A DNA stretch of 16,260 nt from Mucilaginibacter sp. UBA5151. Lineage in GTDB: Bacteria; Bacteroidota; Bacteroidia; Sphingobacteriales; Sphingobacteriaceae. Below are positions 8,262 to 15,900 of the stretch, piece by piece. Under the pieces are notes generated by a model. The model searched no databases. It had not been told where the DNA came from and was given only the letters and a program-made list of their open reading frames with translations. Location of the stretch: NCBI GenBank assembly GCA_002413785.1, contig DHXR01000005.1:1-16260 (forward strand), read 5' to 3'. The position numbers were made by a program, and so were the translations under genes. How positions within the stretch are numbered: the first letter of the stretch is position 1; each line of letters starts with the position of its first letter.

Positions 8262-11200
8262 TTAAAAGGTAAGATTTGCACCTACCAGGAAACCCCTTTG
8301 ATTGCTGGGGTAATAACCGCCGCCGTCTACCCCGCTTTGTACTTCAGGATCAAGCCCTGTATATTTAGTAAGGGTGAACAGGTTGGTTCCCTGCACATAT
8401 ACCCTGAATTTAGTAATGCCTGCTTTATTGAAGAAAGCAGATGTACCGGTATAACCCAATATTGCAGATTTCAATTTTAGGAACGAACCGTCTTCCACAT
8501 AGTAGGAAGAAGGGGCTGCTCCGTTACTTGTAGTAAAAGCAGTTTCGGTAATTGGCGTAGTCGCATTTAAATTAGATGGTGTCCATGAATTATCTAAAGC
8601 ATTTATACTTTTATTACTGGGGCCGCTGCCATAAAAATCCGTGTAATATTTTGTAAAGTTCACTACTTTATTGCCGTATGAACCATAAAATACTAAGCCC
8701 AGATCGAAGTTTTTATAACTGCCATTCAAATTAAGGCCGTAAGTAAACGTCGGGTTAGGGTTGCCTAAAAATGTACGGTCGCTTGGGTCTATTTTTCCAT
8801 CGCCGTTTACATCTTTATATTTAAATCTTCCCGGCGCCCCATCAGTTTGTGTGGGCGAATTAGCAACATCGGCAGCGTTCTTAAACAAACCTATTATCTG
8901 GTAGCCAAAGAATTCACCAACGGGATGACCAACCCCATTGCGGGCGAATGAACCTCCAAGCGTATAATCAGCATCAAAATAGCCGGCTGCACCAGGTATG
9001 CTTACAACTTTATTGTCAAAACTGGTAAAGGTACCCCCGATGTTAAACTTGAACTGGTTTAAGTTTAAATGATAAGTGGCGGAAATATCTATACCCTTGT
9101 TTTCAATATCCCCGATGTTTATTTCAGGAACGGTAGCTGCCCCGGTAACATAGATTGGCGCCTGGTCAGGAAACAATAATCCGCTGATCTTCTTATCATA
9201 TAGTTCAATTGTAACATCAAGTTTACTGTGGAATAAAATTGCATCTACCCCAATATTGCTGATCCGGTCCTTTTCCCAGCCGGTATTACTATTACCCAGT
9301 TGTGAAGGATAAAAACCTGCTACCGCACTATTCCCCGTTCCGTTAATATCATAATATGACCCTACACTACCTGCGCCCCAACCTGGAGAGCTGCTGAATA
9401 ATGTATAGGCATTATTGGGGCCAACATTATTTTTATTACCTAATATGCCATAACTACCGCGAAGCTTAAGATCATCTACCCATGAGACCCCACTCATAAA
9501 TGCTTCTTTAGCGATCCTCCAACCAGCGGAAACCGATGGGAAAATACCTGTTTGGCTGTTACTGCCAAAGAGCGAAGATTGATCCCGGCGCACCGTACCG
9601 CTTATCAGGTACTTATCATTATATGCATAATCTGCCTTTGCTATCAAAGAATATAAAGTTTGATCCATGAGCAGATAACCATAATTGGTTTGCCCTGTGG
9701 CGTTACCGGTATTGAGCGTTAAGTAACTGGGATCAGTAAAAGGATAATCGATCCTGGTGCCGCCTAACGTTGTGCCATAATCACTTACCGCTTCAGAGGC
9801 CACAAATACTTTTAAACTATGAACTTTATTGAAGACGTTGGCATAGGATAGTGAATTTGTCCATGTCCAGTCTGTAGAATAAAAACTGGACTGACTAAAT
9901 GAATTATTCTTTGTATTTTGGAAACTTTCATAAACTATCGGGGAAAATGATTGGTTAAACCCATTCTGATATGTTCCGCCAAAGCTTGTGCGTGCGGTAA
10001 AATGCTTTAAAAAGTCAACCTCTCCCCACACATTGCCTAAAATATTCCAGGCATATGATTTGTTGTTGGCTGTACGTTGTTGTTGAGCTACAGGGTTGCC
10101 TGAGGCACCAAGCTCCTGACCAGCTGTTCCTGCGTAATTCCCCATAATATCATATATAGGTATAATAGGCTGTGAAAGCATAGTTTCGTATATAGAATTC
10201 GTCGAATTGTTAGCAATTTGAGGATTCTCTTTATAGGTCCAATAAGCATTTTCGCCTACCCTTACACTTTTGGTCAGGTTAAAAGTATTATTTGCCCTTA
10301 ATGCATAACGCTTTAAATAGGTATCCATTAGCGTACCCTGCTCATTGAGGTAGCTTAAAGAAAAGTAGCTCGTTGATTTGTCGCTACCGCTGCTTGCAGA
10401 AAATGTATTGCTTTCGTTCAGTGCAGGCTTAAATACAGCGTGAAACCAGTCAGTCCCGGTTTTATTGGCTTTTACAATCTGATATAATGGAGCTGTCCCG
10501 TTACTGTTAATATAGTCGCTTATATTATAAAGAGCGGGATTAACACGTGGGTCACCTTCAAATGCTCCTGAAGGCAAAATATAATCAGGAATTACAGGAT
10601 TCACACCGTTCCCATATTGCGCAGATACCGGGTTACCATTTGCACCTACCTGGCCCGAATTCCTATCGGCGGTCCATTCCAGTTGGGCAAGTTGCGGCGT
10701 ATTTAATGTGTGAAAAGGGTTGCCGCCAAGTGGTTCAGTTACACCGTAGTATCCATCATAATTAAAAGATACTTTTCCTGTTTTCCCTTTTTTAGTTGTA
10801 ACAATTATTACACCATTTGAACCACGCACACCATAAACTGCTGCCGAACCGGCATCCTTTAATACCTGTACCGATTCAATGTCATTCATATTGATATCCT
10901 GCATATTGCCCTGTACCCCATCAATTATATACAAAGGGGTATTATCACCAAAGGAGTTGACACCACGTATCTCGATAGATGAACCTTCGCCAGGCATCCC
11001 ATTTCCAACAATGGTTACACCTGATGCCTGCCCCTGCAAGGCCTGTATGGCGTTACCAGACGGCAGGGTTTTCATTTCACCTACATCAACAATGGAAACA
11101 GAACCGGTTATACTTGTTCTTTTTTCCTTAGTGTAGCCTACTACTACTACTTCATTCAATGAGGCCGATTCTTTTAATACAATCGCCGAAGAAAAGTTTG

Positions 11201-11504
11201 GTGAAGCGGTGTTCACCTCCAATTGCTCATAGCCTACATAGGTTACTGTTAATACGGTTTTGCCTGCAGGCAGGTTAATTGTAAAAGCACCGTTTTTATC
11301 GGATAAAGTACCAGCGTTGGTTCCTTTAACCTTTATGGTTGCAGATATAAGCGGCAAACCATTTGAATCTTTTACGGTCCCGGAAATGGCGTGTTGTGCA
11401 AAGGCCTGATTAATGCCTCCCGCAACGAGAAACAATACAACAACAAGGCTTCTTAAGGGCCTTTGCCATATCTGTGTGTTGTACTTGTGTAAAAAAAATC
11501 TCAT
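8262..11504 (-). CDS. SusC/RagA-family TonB-dependent outer-membrane transporter
   Basis: This 1080-aa protein is the TonB-linked oligosaccharide channel. A signal peptide (about 1-36, cut at AFA|QH) is followed by a carboxypeptidase-regulatory-like beta-sandwich (about 38-112), the TonB-box-like LNEVVVVGY (116-124), and the plug (about 125-245, with IRGVNSFGDNTPLYIIDGVQ and AAVYGVRGSNGVIIVTTKKG). The rest is a beta-barrel that ends in Phe (GANLTF). The DVNGDGKIDPSD stretch near the C-terminus is common in this family. The protein has no N-terminal STN domain, so it is not expected to signal to an anti-sigma factor, in line with the GntR-type control here. The start at 11504 gives a sensible signal peptide; the codons right after it include a run of eight T. 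A 131-bp leader separates it from the MFS gene. Confidence 0.95.
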   Translation of the reverse strand: MRFFLHKYNTQIWQRPLRSLVVVLFLVAGGINQAFAQHAISGTVKDSNGLPLISATIKVKGTNAGTLSDKNGAFTINLPAGKTVLTVTYVGYEQLEVNTASPNFSSAIVLKESASLNEVVVVGYTKEKRTSITGSVSIVDVGEMKTLPSGNAIQALQGQASGVTIVGNGMPGEGSSIEIRGVNSFGDNTPLYIIDGVQGNMQDINMNDIESVQVLKDAGSAAVYGVRGSNGVIIVTTKKGKTGKVSFNYDGYYGVTEPLGGNPFHTLNTPQLAQLEWTADRNSGQVGANGNPVSAQYGNGVNPVIPDYILPSGAFEGDPRVNPALYNISDYINSNGTAPLYQIVKANKTGTDWFHAVFKPALNESNTFSASSGSDKSTSYFSLSYLNEQGTLMDTYLKRYALRANNTFNLTKSVRVGENAYWTYKENPQIANNSTNSIYETMLSQPIIPIYDIMGNYAGTAGQELGASGNPVAQQQRTANNKSYAWNILGNVWGEVDFLKHFTARTSFGGTYQNGFNQSFSPIVYESFQNTKNNSFSQSSFYSTDWTWTNSLSYANVFNKVHSLKVFVASEAVSDYGTTLGGTRIDYPFTDPSYLTLNTGNATGQTNYGYLLMDQTLYSLIAKADYAYNDKYLISGTVRRDQSSLFGSNSQTGIFPSVSAGWRIAKEAFMSGVSWVDDLKLRGSYGILGNKNNVGPNNAYTLFSSSPGWGAGSVGSYYDINGTGNSAVAGFYPSQLGNSNTGWEKDRISNIGVDAILFHSKLDVTIELYDKKISGLLFPDQAPIYVTGAATVPEINIGDIENKGIDISATYHLNLNQFKFNIGGTFTSFDNKVVSIPGAAGYFDADYTLGGSFARNGVGHPVGEFFGYQIIGLFKNAADVANSPTQTDGAPGRFKYKDVNGDGKIDPSDRTFLGNPNPTFTYGLNLNGSYKNFDLGLVFYGSYGNKVVNFTKYYTDFYGSGPSNKSINALDNSWTPSNLNATTPITETAFTTSNGAAPSSYYVEDGSFLKLKSAILGYTGTSAFFNKAGITKFRVYVQGTNLFTLTKYTGLDPEVQSGVDGGGYYPSNQRGFLVGANLTF

Positions 11505-11635
11505 ATTATTGGTTTTTATGGTTAATTGATTGATAGTTAATTAATTAGTATATTATGACTTTACCAGCAGGTTAAGTTGGATGTTTTATGCATATGCCCA
11601 ACTCATTAAATCTGATGGATTGATCGATATTGGTC
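11505..11635 (-). promoter_or_regulatory. 131-bp leader between the MFS gene and susC
   Basis: This is the longest gap inside the core gene series and lies directly upstream of susC. It is very AT-rich. It contains GTTAATT repeats (11521-11543 on the plus strand) and short arms AGTTGG (11575-11580) and CCAACT (11598-11603) that could form a stem. I see no TTTG / TAnnTTTG promoter and no copy of the ATGT-N4-ACAT dyad. It may be a processing or translation-control region rather than a separate promoter. Confidence 0.35.
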
Positions 11636-13093
11636 TTATTTAATGGCATTTGTTTTTATTTTAATGGTTTCAACTTGTTTAGTTCCAGCATATGCTGTCT
11701 TCCAGTGAGTTTCGATCATTTCCAGTGACTTGCCTTTGGTTTCAGGTATAAGTTTCCAGGTAATCCACAAAGCAGGTGAGCAACACAAAGCAAAGAGCCA
11801 GAATGTCCATGACGAACCCAGGCCCTCCAGCATTACCGGGGTTAATTGCCCCACCAGAAAATTCCCCACCCATAAAGAAAGAGTAGCAAGAGCCATAGCC
11901 TTACCCCGTATTGCATTCGGGAATATCTCGCCAACCACTACCCAGCAAACCGGCCCGAATGAGAAAGCAAAACAGGCAATAAAAGCCAGTATGAAAATTA
12001 GAATCCATGGACCTGATGTTAGTCCTAATGAGAACAACATCCCAATCACAATTAATGAAATTACCGCGCCGCCTATGCCAACGAAGAGTAATGGGCGCCG
12101 GCCCCATCTGTCGACGGTAAAAATGGCCACGAAAGTAAATACTACATTTACCAGGCCTATGGTAACCTGTCCGCCCAGCGCATTGTTCAATGTAAATCCT
12201 GCCTGTTCCAATATCCTTGGCCCATAATAGATCACTGCGTTAATACCGCTCACCTGAGATAAGAATGGCAGGAGCAATCCTATCCACATTGCTTTGCGAT
12301 AAACAGGTGTAAATAATTCTTTAAGTGAGCTTGAACCCTTATCATTGCCAGTAGCATAAAAAGCTGATAATTCATTCATTGCAGCGTCAATGCCGTCAAT
12401 TTTAACGAGTATATCTTTCGCCTTTTGTTTTTTGCCTTTCAAAAGCAGCCATCTTGGCGACTCAGGCACCATCAATAGGGAAACAAGGAATATACCTGCC
12501 GGTAAAGCCCCCAGGCCAAGCATAGCCCGCCACACTTCGGTGGAAAAAATTTTACGGATACTTTCGCTATCAAATGAGTTCCCAGCATGATTAGCGAGGT
12601 ACGCATTTGAAAAATAGGCCAGTACAATACCTATAGTTAATGCAAGTTGGTATAACGAAACCATCATTCCCCTGAAACGCGAAGGTGAAAACTCGGAGAT
12701 ATATAAAGGAGAAACCATGGAAGCTACTCCAATTCCTAACCCGCCAACTAATCTGAACATGATCAATGTGGTAAATGACCCCGAAACCATACAGCCTAAC
12801 GCAGAAAAAAGAAACAAAACAGCTGAAAGGATCAACACGGGTTTCCGCCCATATTTATCACTTAATTTGCCCGAAGCACTTACGCCCAGTATGCAACCCA
12901 GCAGTGCGCAGCTAACAAACCAGCCCTCGTGAATTGCATCAAGGTTAAAATCGTGCTTTACCAGACTTATTGTCCCCGAAATAACTGCGGTATCAAATCC
13001 AAATAGAAAGCCGCCAAGGGCAGCCACCACGCAAACCAGGTATAAATAGGTATTGTTCTTTTTAGTCAACATATTATCTTTTGTGATGATCAT
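11636..13093 (-). CDS. MFS sugar porter (sugar:proton symporter, XylE/GLUT-like family)
   Basis: This 485-aa inner-membrane protein has the 12-helix sugar porter layout (TC 2.A.1.1). Visible signatures in order are GFDTAVISG (32-40), DKYGRKP (79-85), PESPRWLL (210-217), QVSGINAVIYY (280-290), DRWGRRPLLF (328-337), GPVCWVVVGEIFP (380-392) and PETKGKSLEMIE. The usual QQ pair before the SGIN motif reads SQ here. It most likely imports the monosaccharide released in the periplasm, inferred to be mannose. The gene begins 4 bp after the isomerase stop, so it is translationally close-coupled. The start is uncertain. ATG 13093 has AAGGAT almost touching it. The second ATG (13072, residue 8) sits nearer the first transmembrane helix and is also plausible. 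Confidence 0.93.
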   Translation of the reverse strand: MIITKDNMLTKKNNTYLYLVCVVAALGGFLFGFDTAVISGTISLVKHDFNLDAIHEGWFVSCALLGCILGVSASGKLSDKYGRKPVLILSAVLFLFSALGCMVSGSFTTLIMFRLVGGLGIGVASMVSPLYISEFSPSRFRGMMVSLYQLALTIGIVLAYFSNAYLANHAGNSFDSESIRKIFSTEVWRAMLGLGALPAGIFLVSLLMVPESPRWLLLKGKKQKAKDILVKIDGIDAAMNELSAFYATGNDKGSSSLKELFTPVYRKAMWIGLLLPFLSQVSGINAVIYYGPRILEQAGFTLNNALGGQVTIGLVNVVFTFVAIFTVDRWGRRPLLFVGIGGAVISLIVIGMLFSLGLTSGPWILIFILAFIACFAFSFGPVCWVVVGEIFPNAIRGKAMALATLSLWVGNFLVGQLTPVMLEGLGSSWTFWLFALCCSPALWITWKLIPETKGKSLEMIETHWKTAYAGTKQVETIKIKTNAIK

Positions 13094-13097
13094 ATCC

Positions 13098-14915
13098 TTA
13101 TTTTAAAAACGCTTTGATAACTTTTGCCCGGCCTGTACCCAGGTTTGTTAGTTTGTAAGATCCGGCTGCGGCCGGAATAACAAAAGTTTCCGCATAAGCA
13201 AACGCCTGTTTGGTACCATCTGCCGTTTCCAACAAAACAGACTCTCCTTCAACTAACATCATTACATGGCAGCAATTATTCGTTTCCACCTGTATCTCAT
13301 TATCAAACTCTATGCGGTGTACGTCGTAAAAATGTTCTTTATGGGTTGGCAGATGAACCAGTTGCCAGTCATGCCCGGTTTCAATGATAACGGGTTTTGA
13401 AATAAGCTCCTGCTCCACCCGGTTTCCTTTACGTTCAAAATCGAGATTATTAAAGGCATGATCAATATTGATGGGCCTGGGATTACCATCCAGGTCCATT
13501 CTTAACCAATCGTACATTTTAAAGGTGAAAATGTAGGGCGTAGCGCTTATTTCAAGTACCACAGTGCCGGCGCCGGCACTGTGAATAGTTCCATTCGGAA
13601 TTAGAAATAAGTCGTGTTTTTGAGCCGAATGTGATTGTACAAAATTATCGATCTTTACTTCAACATTCTTATTCTGACTGTTTAATAACGCATTTTGAAA
13701 TTCGGCAGGATCAATATCTTCCTGAAAACCGAGATATACCTGTGCATTTTCCTTACAATCAAGTATATAATAAGTCTCATCCTGTGTAATTTTTTCTCCA
13801 AAAACGTCCTGAATATATTTTAGACGGGGATGGCACTGGATCGATAAATTGCCGCCATCATAGGTATCCAGAAAATCAAACCTTATCGGGAATTCATCAC
13901 CAAACTTTTCAGCATGTTTACCCAGTACCTGTTCCCTATTATGGAACATCAGAAAATCAAATGATGCTTCAAGGAGAAAGCGCCCGCTTTCAAAAACCAA
14001 CCCGTTCTCAGGAACAATCAGTTCAAAGGACCAGGCATAGTTCACCACATCTTTATTTACTTTTTGAATGTGTTGCCTTATCCATTGCCCGCCCCAGGCA
14101 CCAGACTCAAACCAGGGTCTCACCCGGATAAAGGAATGACTGATCTTGCTTAAACCATTAATAAAATCGGTCTTGAACATCCAGTTTATATCGTCAATCC
14201 ATTGTCCGTCGGCAATAACCGAAATTTTGTCAAGTATTTCCTTTTTGTGGCGGTTTAATAAAACCCAATCCACAAAATAAAATCTTTTATACATCAGGAA
14301 CGGTTCGTAAAGCCGATCACTTCCAATATTTGTAACAGAGCCGGCCCTCATCCGGTATTGAAGTTCATTTTTGGGCAGGTCTATATAAATAATTGGCGCA
14401 TCCCAGTTGACTAATGACGCTGCCGGACCAAAGAGGATATTAATATCACACTGGTCATCTGGCAACCGTGCTGTGAGAAGTTCCATTTCATAAAGGTCCT
14501 TAAGTTCCAGTAAACATCTGGTTCCCCATACAGAATCCGGCTCACCTAAAAAAGGCTTCACCATAGTTTCAATCTCTGACTTGGGTTTTAAATAGTGTGC
14601 GGTATTGATCCAGTTTACCTTTAAACCCGCATTAGTCATGTGCTGGAGCAGTGCCGATTGAATCTTATCCCAAAAGACCCCTGTATAGCCATCTATGATA
14701 ACTGTTTTTTGTTCTATGATCCACAGGGCCAGTGAACCATAGCCATTAAAAATTTTATTTTCTCCAAGAGAGCAAACCGGATAAATATTATATATACAAT
14801 TTATTGGCCTATCCTGCTCTAATTTAATGGGCATTAAGAATTGTGAGGATTTGCGCAACTGCAATTCCGCAGATTCAGGATAAAAAGTTTGCTTATTTGG
14901 TTCGTTAGAAATCAT
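13098..14915 (-). CDS. Class I mannose-6-phosphate isomerase-like protein with N-terminal degenerate kinase-like domain
   Basis: The protein has 605 aa if the ATG at 14915 is used. A longer frame opens at a GTG (14966), but it would add a hydrophobic stretch unsuited to a cytosolic enzyme and would place an operator inside the gene, so I prefer 14915. The C-terminal half is a type I phosphomannose isomerase. SGAWGGQW (about 272-279) marks its start. The zinc ligands are readable as Q360-x-H362 (LSIQCHP), E380 (DETYYILD) and H445 (IPNGTIHSAG), followed by KMYDWLRMDLDGNPRPI. Residues 1-250 are an extra domain. VIIDGYTGVFWDKI (72-85) sits where a uridine-kinase/PRK-like P-loop would be but lacks GxGKS, and a FGPAAS...IIYIDLP strand (163-181) follows. 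The likely job is mannose (or its phosphate) to fructose conversion in the cytoplasm. It is the first gene of the operon. Confidence 0.82.
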   Translation of the reverse strand: MISNEPNKQTFYPESAELQLRKSSQFLMPIKLEQDRPINCIYNIYPVCSLGENKIFNGYGSLALWIIEQKTVIIDGYTGVFWDKIQSALLQHMTNAGLKVNWINTAHYLKPKSEIETMVKPFLGEPDSVWGTRCLLELKDLYEMELLTARLPDDQCDINILFGPAASLVNWDAPIIYIDLPKNELQYRMRAGSVTNIGSDRLYEPFLMYKRFYFVDWVLLNRHKKEILDKISVIADGQWIDDINWMFKTDFINGLSKISHSFIRVRPWFESGAWGGQWIRQHIQKVNKDVVNYAWSFELIVPENGLVFESGRFLLEASFDFLMFHNREQVLGKHAEKFGDEFPIRFDFLDTYDGGNLSIQCHPRLKYIQDVFGEKITQDETYYILDCKENAQVYLGFQEDIDPAEFQNALLNSQNKNVEVKIDNFVQSHSAQKHDLFLIPNGTIHSAGAGTVVLEISATPYIFTFKMYDWLRMDLDGNPRPINIDHAFNNLDFERKGNRVEQELISKPVIIETGHDWQLVHLPTHKEHFYDVHRIEFDNEIQVETNNCCHVMMLVEGESVLLETADGTKQAFAYAETFVIPAAAGSYKLTNLGTGRAKVIKAFLK

Positions 14916-14928
14916 ATATTTTGTCGTA

Positions 14929-14940
14929 ATGTATGTACAT
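14929..14940 (-). promoter_or_regulatory. Candidate GntR operator, copy 1 (isomerase leader)
   Basis: On the minus strand this reads ATGTACATACAT, a perfect ATGT-N4-ACAT dyad. It lies 13 bp before the preferred ATG (14915) and about 80 bp after the predicted transcription start. A bound repressor here would act as a roadblock or cover the ribosome site. It supports the shorter isomerase start. Confidence 0.5.
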
Positions 14941-15022
14941 ATTAATAATACAAAAAAAAATCTCACATTAGGGGTATCTCGCTTTGTTCAGAAAAAAAAC
15001 TTTAACGGGTTTATATGTTAGA

Positions 15023-15034
15023 ATGTACAAACAT
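15023..15034 (+). promoter_or_regulatory. Candidate GntR operator, copy 2 (overlaps -7 box)
   Basis: ATGTACAAACAT is a perfect ATGT-N4-ACAT dyad. It overlaps seven of the eight bases of the minus-strand -7 element (15028-15035), so occupancy would exclude RNA polymerase from the operon promoter. Its centre is 94 bp from copy 1 and 91 bp from copy 3. Confidence 0.6.
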
Positions 15035-15058
15035 ATATAATAAATTTTAAATTCCAAA
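15028..15058 (-). promoter_or_regulatory. Bacteroidota-type promoter of the mannan operon
   Basis: On the minus strand TTTG (15058-15055) is followed after 19 bp by TATGTTTG (15035-15028). This is an exact match to the -33 TTTG / -7 TAnnTTTG promoter of this phylum with a usual spacing. Transcription should start near 15021, giving a leader of about 105 nt before ATG 14915. Start site and activity are inferred. Confidence 0.6.
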
Positions 15059-15082
15059 TAATTTTTTACAAATTATAATTTA

Positions 15083-15095
15083 TGTCTGTAAGACA
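15083..15095. promoter_or_regulatory. Short perfect dyad TGTCT-GTA-AGACA
   Basis: This is a 5-bp inverted repeat with a 3-nt spacer in the middle of the divergent region, between operator copies 2 and 3. Its half-sites share the outer TGT...ACA of the main dyad but with a longer centre. It may be a second protein-binding site, for the same regulator or another. Chance cannot be excluded for 5-bp arms. Confidence 0.3.
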
Positions 15096-15114
15096 AATAA
15101 TTATCTTAATTTTA
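15085..15114 (+). promoter_or_regulatory. Possible weak promoter of the gntR gene
   Basis: TCTG (15085-15088) and TAATTTTA (15107-15114) differ by one base each from TTTG and TAnnTTTG, and are 18 bp apart. Transcription would begin near 15121, inside operator copy 3, which fits autoregulation. The match is imperfect in a very AT-rich region, so this is tentative. Confidence 0.3.
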
Positions 15115-15125
15115 TGTACCAACAA
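15114..15125 (+). promoter_or_regulatory. Candidate GntR operator, copy 3 (upstream of gntR)
   Basis: ATGTACCAACAA matches the ATGT-N4-ACAT dyad with one mismatch at the last base and shares ATGTAC.AACA with copy 2. It lies 46 bp before the gntR start codon and overlaps the end of the possible gntR -7 box, consistent with autorepression. Confidence 0.48.
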
Positions 15126-15171
15126 ATAAACTTATTTTTAAAAACCGTATTATTGTAAATTATTAAAACAA

Positions 15172-15900
15172 ATGAGATATTCCATAGATCACAAAAGCCC
15201 TATGCCGCTGCACGCACAGGCTGAAACACTTTTAAGAAAATTAATTAATGAGGAAGAATATCAAAATGGGAAGGTTTTTCCTAATGAGGTCGAGTTGGCA
15301 AAACAGTTGGCTATTTCCCGCACCACATTGAGGCAGGCTATTAATAAACTTGTTTTTGAGGGTCTTTTGGTACGAAAAAAAAGAGCGGGGACCAAAGTTG
15401 CTCAGGCGGCCGTCTGCTCGAAATCAAATAATTGGTTAAGCTTCTCGCAGGAAATGAAAGTCCGGGGTATACCCATCAAGAATTTTGAACTCCATGTGAC
15501 ATGGGTACACCCGGACGAAGCTTTAGCCAATTTTTTTGAAATAAAGACAGATCGTAAAATATTGAAGATGGAAAGGGTCAGAGGTAAACCGGACGAGCCT
15601 TTTGTTTATTTCGCGTCTTACTTTCATCCCCGCATTGGGTTAACTGGAGACGAGGATTTTAAAAAACCCTTGTATGAAATGCTGGAAAACGATCATTCCG
15701 TTATTGCCACTTTGTCCAAGGAAGAGATCAGCGCGAAAACGGCTGGTTCGTTTATTGCCGCTAAACTTAAAATAGCTGTCGGCAGTCCGGTATTGTTTCG
15801 AAAACGTTTTGTATTTGACCACGGAGAAAGGCCGATAGAATACAATATTGGCTATTATAAAGCGGATAGTTTTGTTTATACAGTTGAAAGTACAAGATAA
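15172..15900 (+). CDS. GntR-family transcriptional regulator, HutC-type (UTRA domain)
   Basis: This 242-aa protein has an N-terminal GntR winged helix (about residues 9-77). The recognition region is NEVELAKQLAISRTTLRQAI, followed by the wing LVRKKRAGTKV. A UTRA effector-binding domain (about 93-238) carries the typical KMERVRGKPDEPFVYFASYF and RPIEYNIGYYKAD segments. HutC-type regulators are usually repressors released by a small metabolite, often a sugar phosphate. It is transcribed away from the mannan operon, across a 256-bp shared region with three matching dyads. It is therefore the likely local repressor of the operon and of itself. The effector may be mannose-6-phosphate or a related intermediate, which is inference. 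The start has no strong Shine-Dalgarno (AAAACAA before ATG), normal in this phylum. Confidence 0.92.
   Translation: MRYSIDHKSPMPLHAQAETLLRKLINEEEYQNGKVFPNEVELAKQLAISRTTLRQAINKLVFEGLLVRKKRAGTKVAQAAVCSKSNNWLSFSQEMKVRGIPIKNFELHVTWVHPDEALANFFEIKTDRKILKMERVRGKPDEPFVYFASYFHPRIGLTGDEDFKKPLYEMLENDHSVIATLSKEEISAKTAGSFIAAKLKIAVGSPVLFRKRFVFDHGERPIEYNIGYYKADSFVYTVESTR

Noticed and set aside
8262..11504. Possible frameshift hot spot in susC from the eight-T run after the start codon
   Set aside because: The reading frame continues cleanly into a normal signal peptide and a full-length protein. There is no sign of a second frame in use.
11521..11543. GTTAATT direct repeats in the susC leader as an operator
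   Set aside because: They are low-complexity AT repeats in an AT-rich gap, and no copy occurs near the other candidate promoters.
11730..12227. 165-codon plus-strand open frame inside the MFS gene
   Set aside because: It is antisense to a well-conserved sugar porter. Its translation is Pro/Lys/Thr-rich with no family features, as expected for a shadow frame.
14929..15125. A CRISPR-like array from the evenly spaced 12-bp motif
   Set aside because: The repeats are only 12 bp, palindromic and in mixed orientation, and the roughly 80-bp spacers contain promoter elements. An operator array explains them better.
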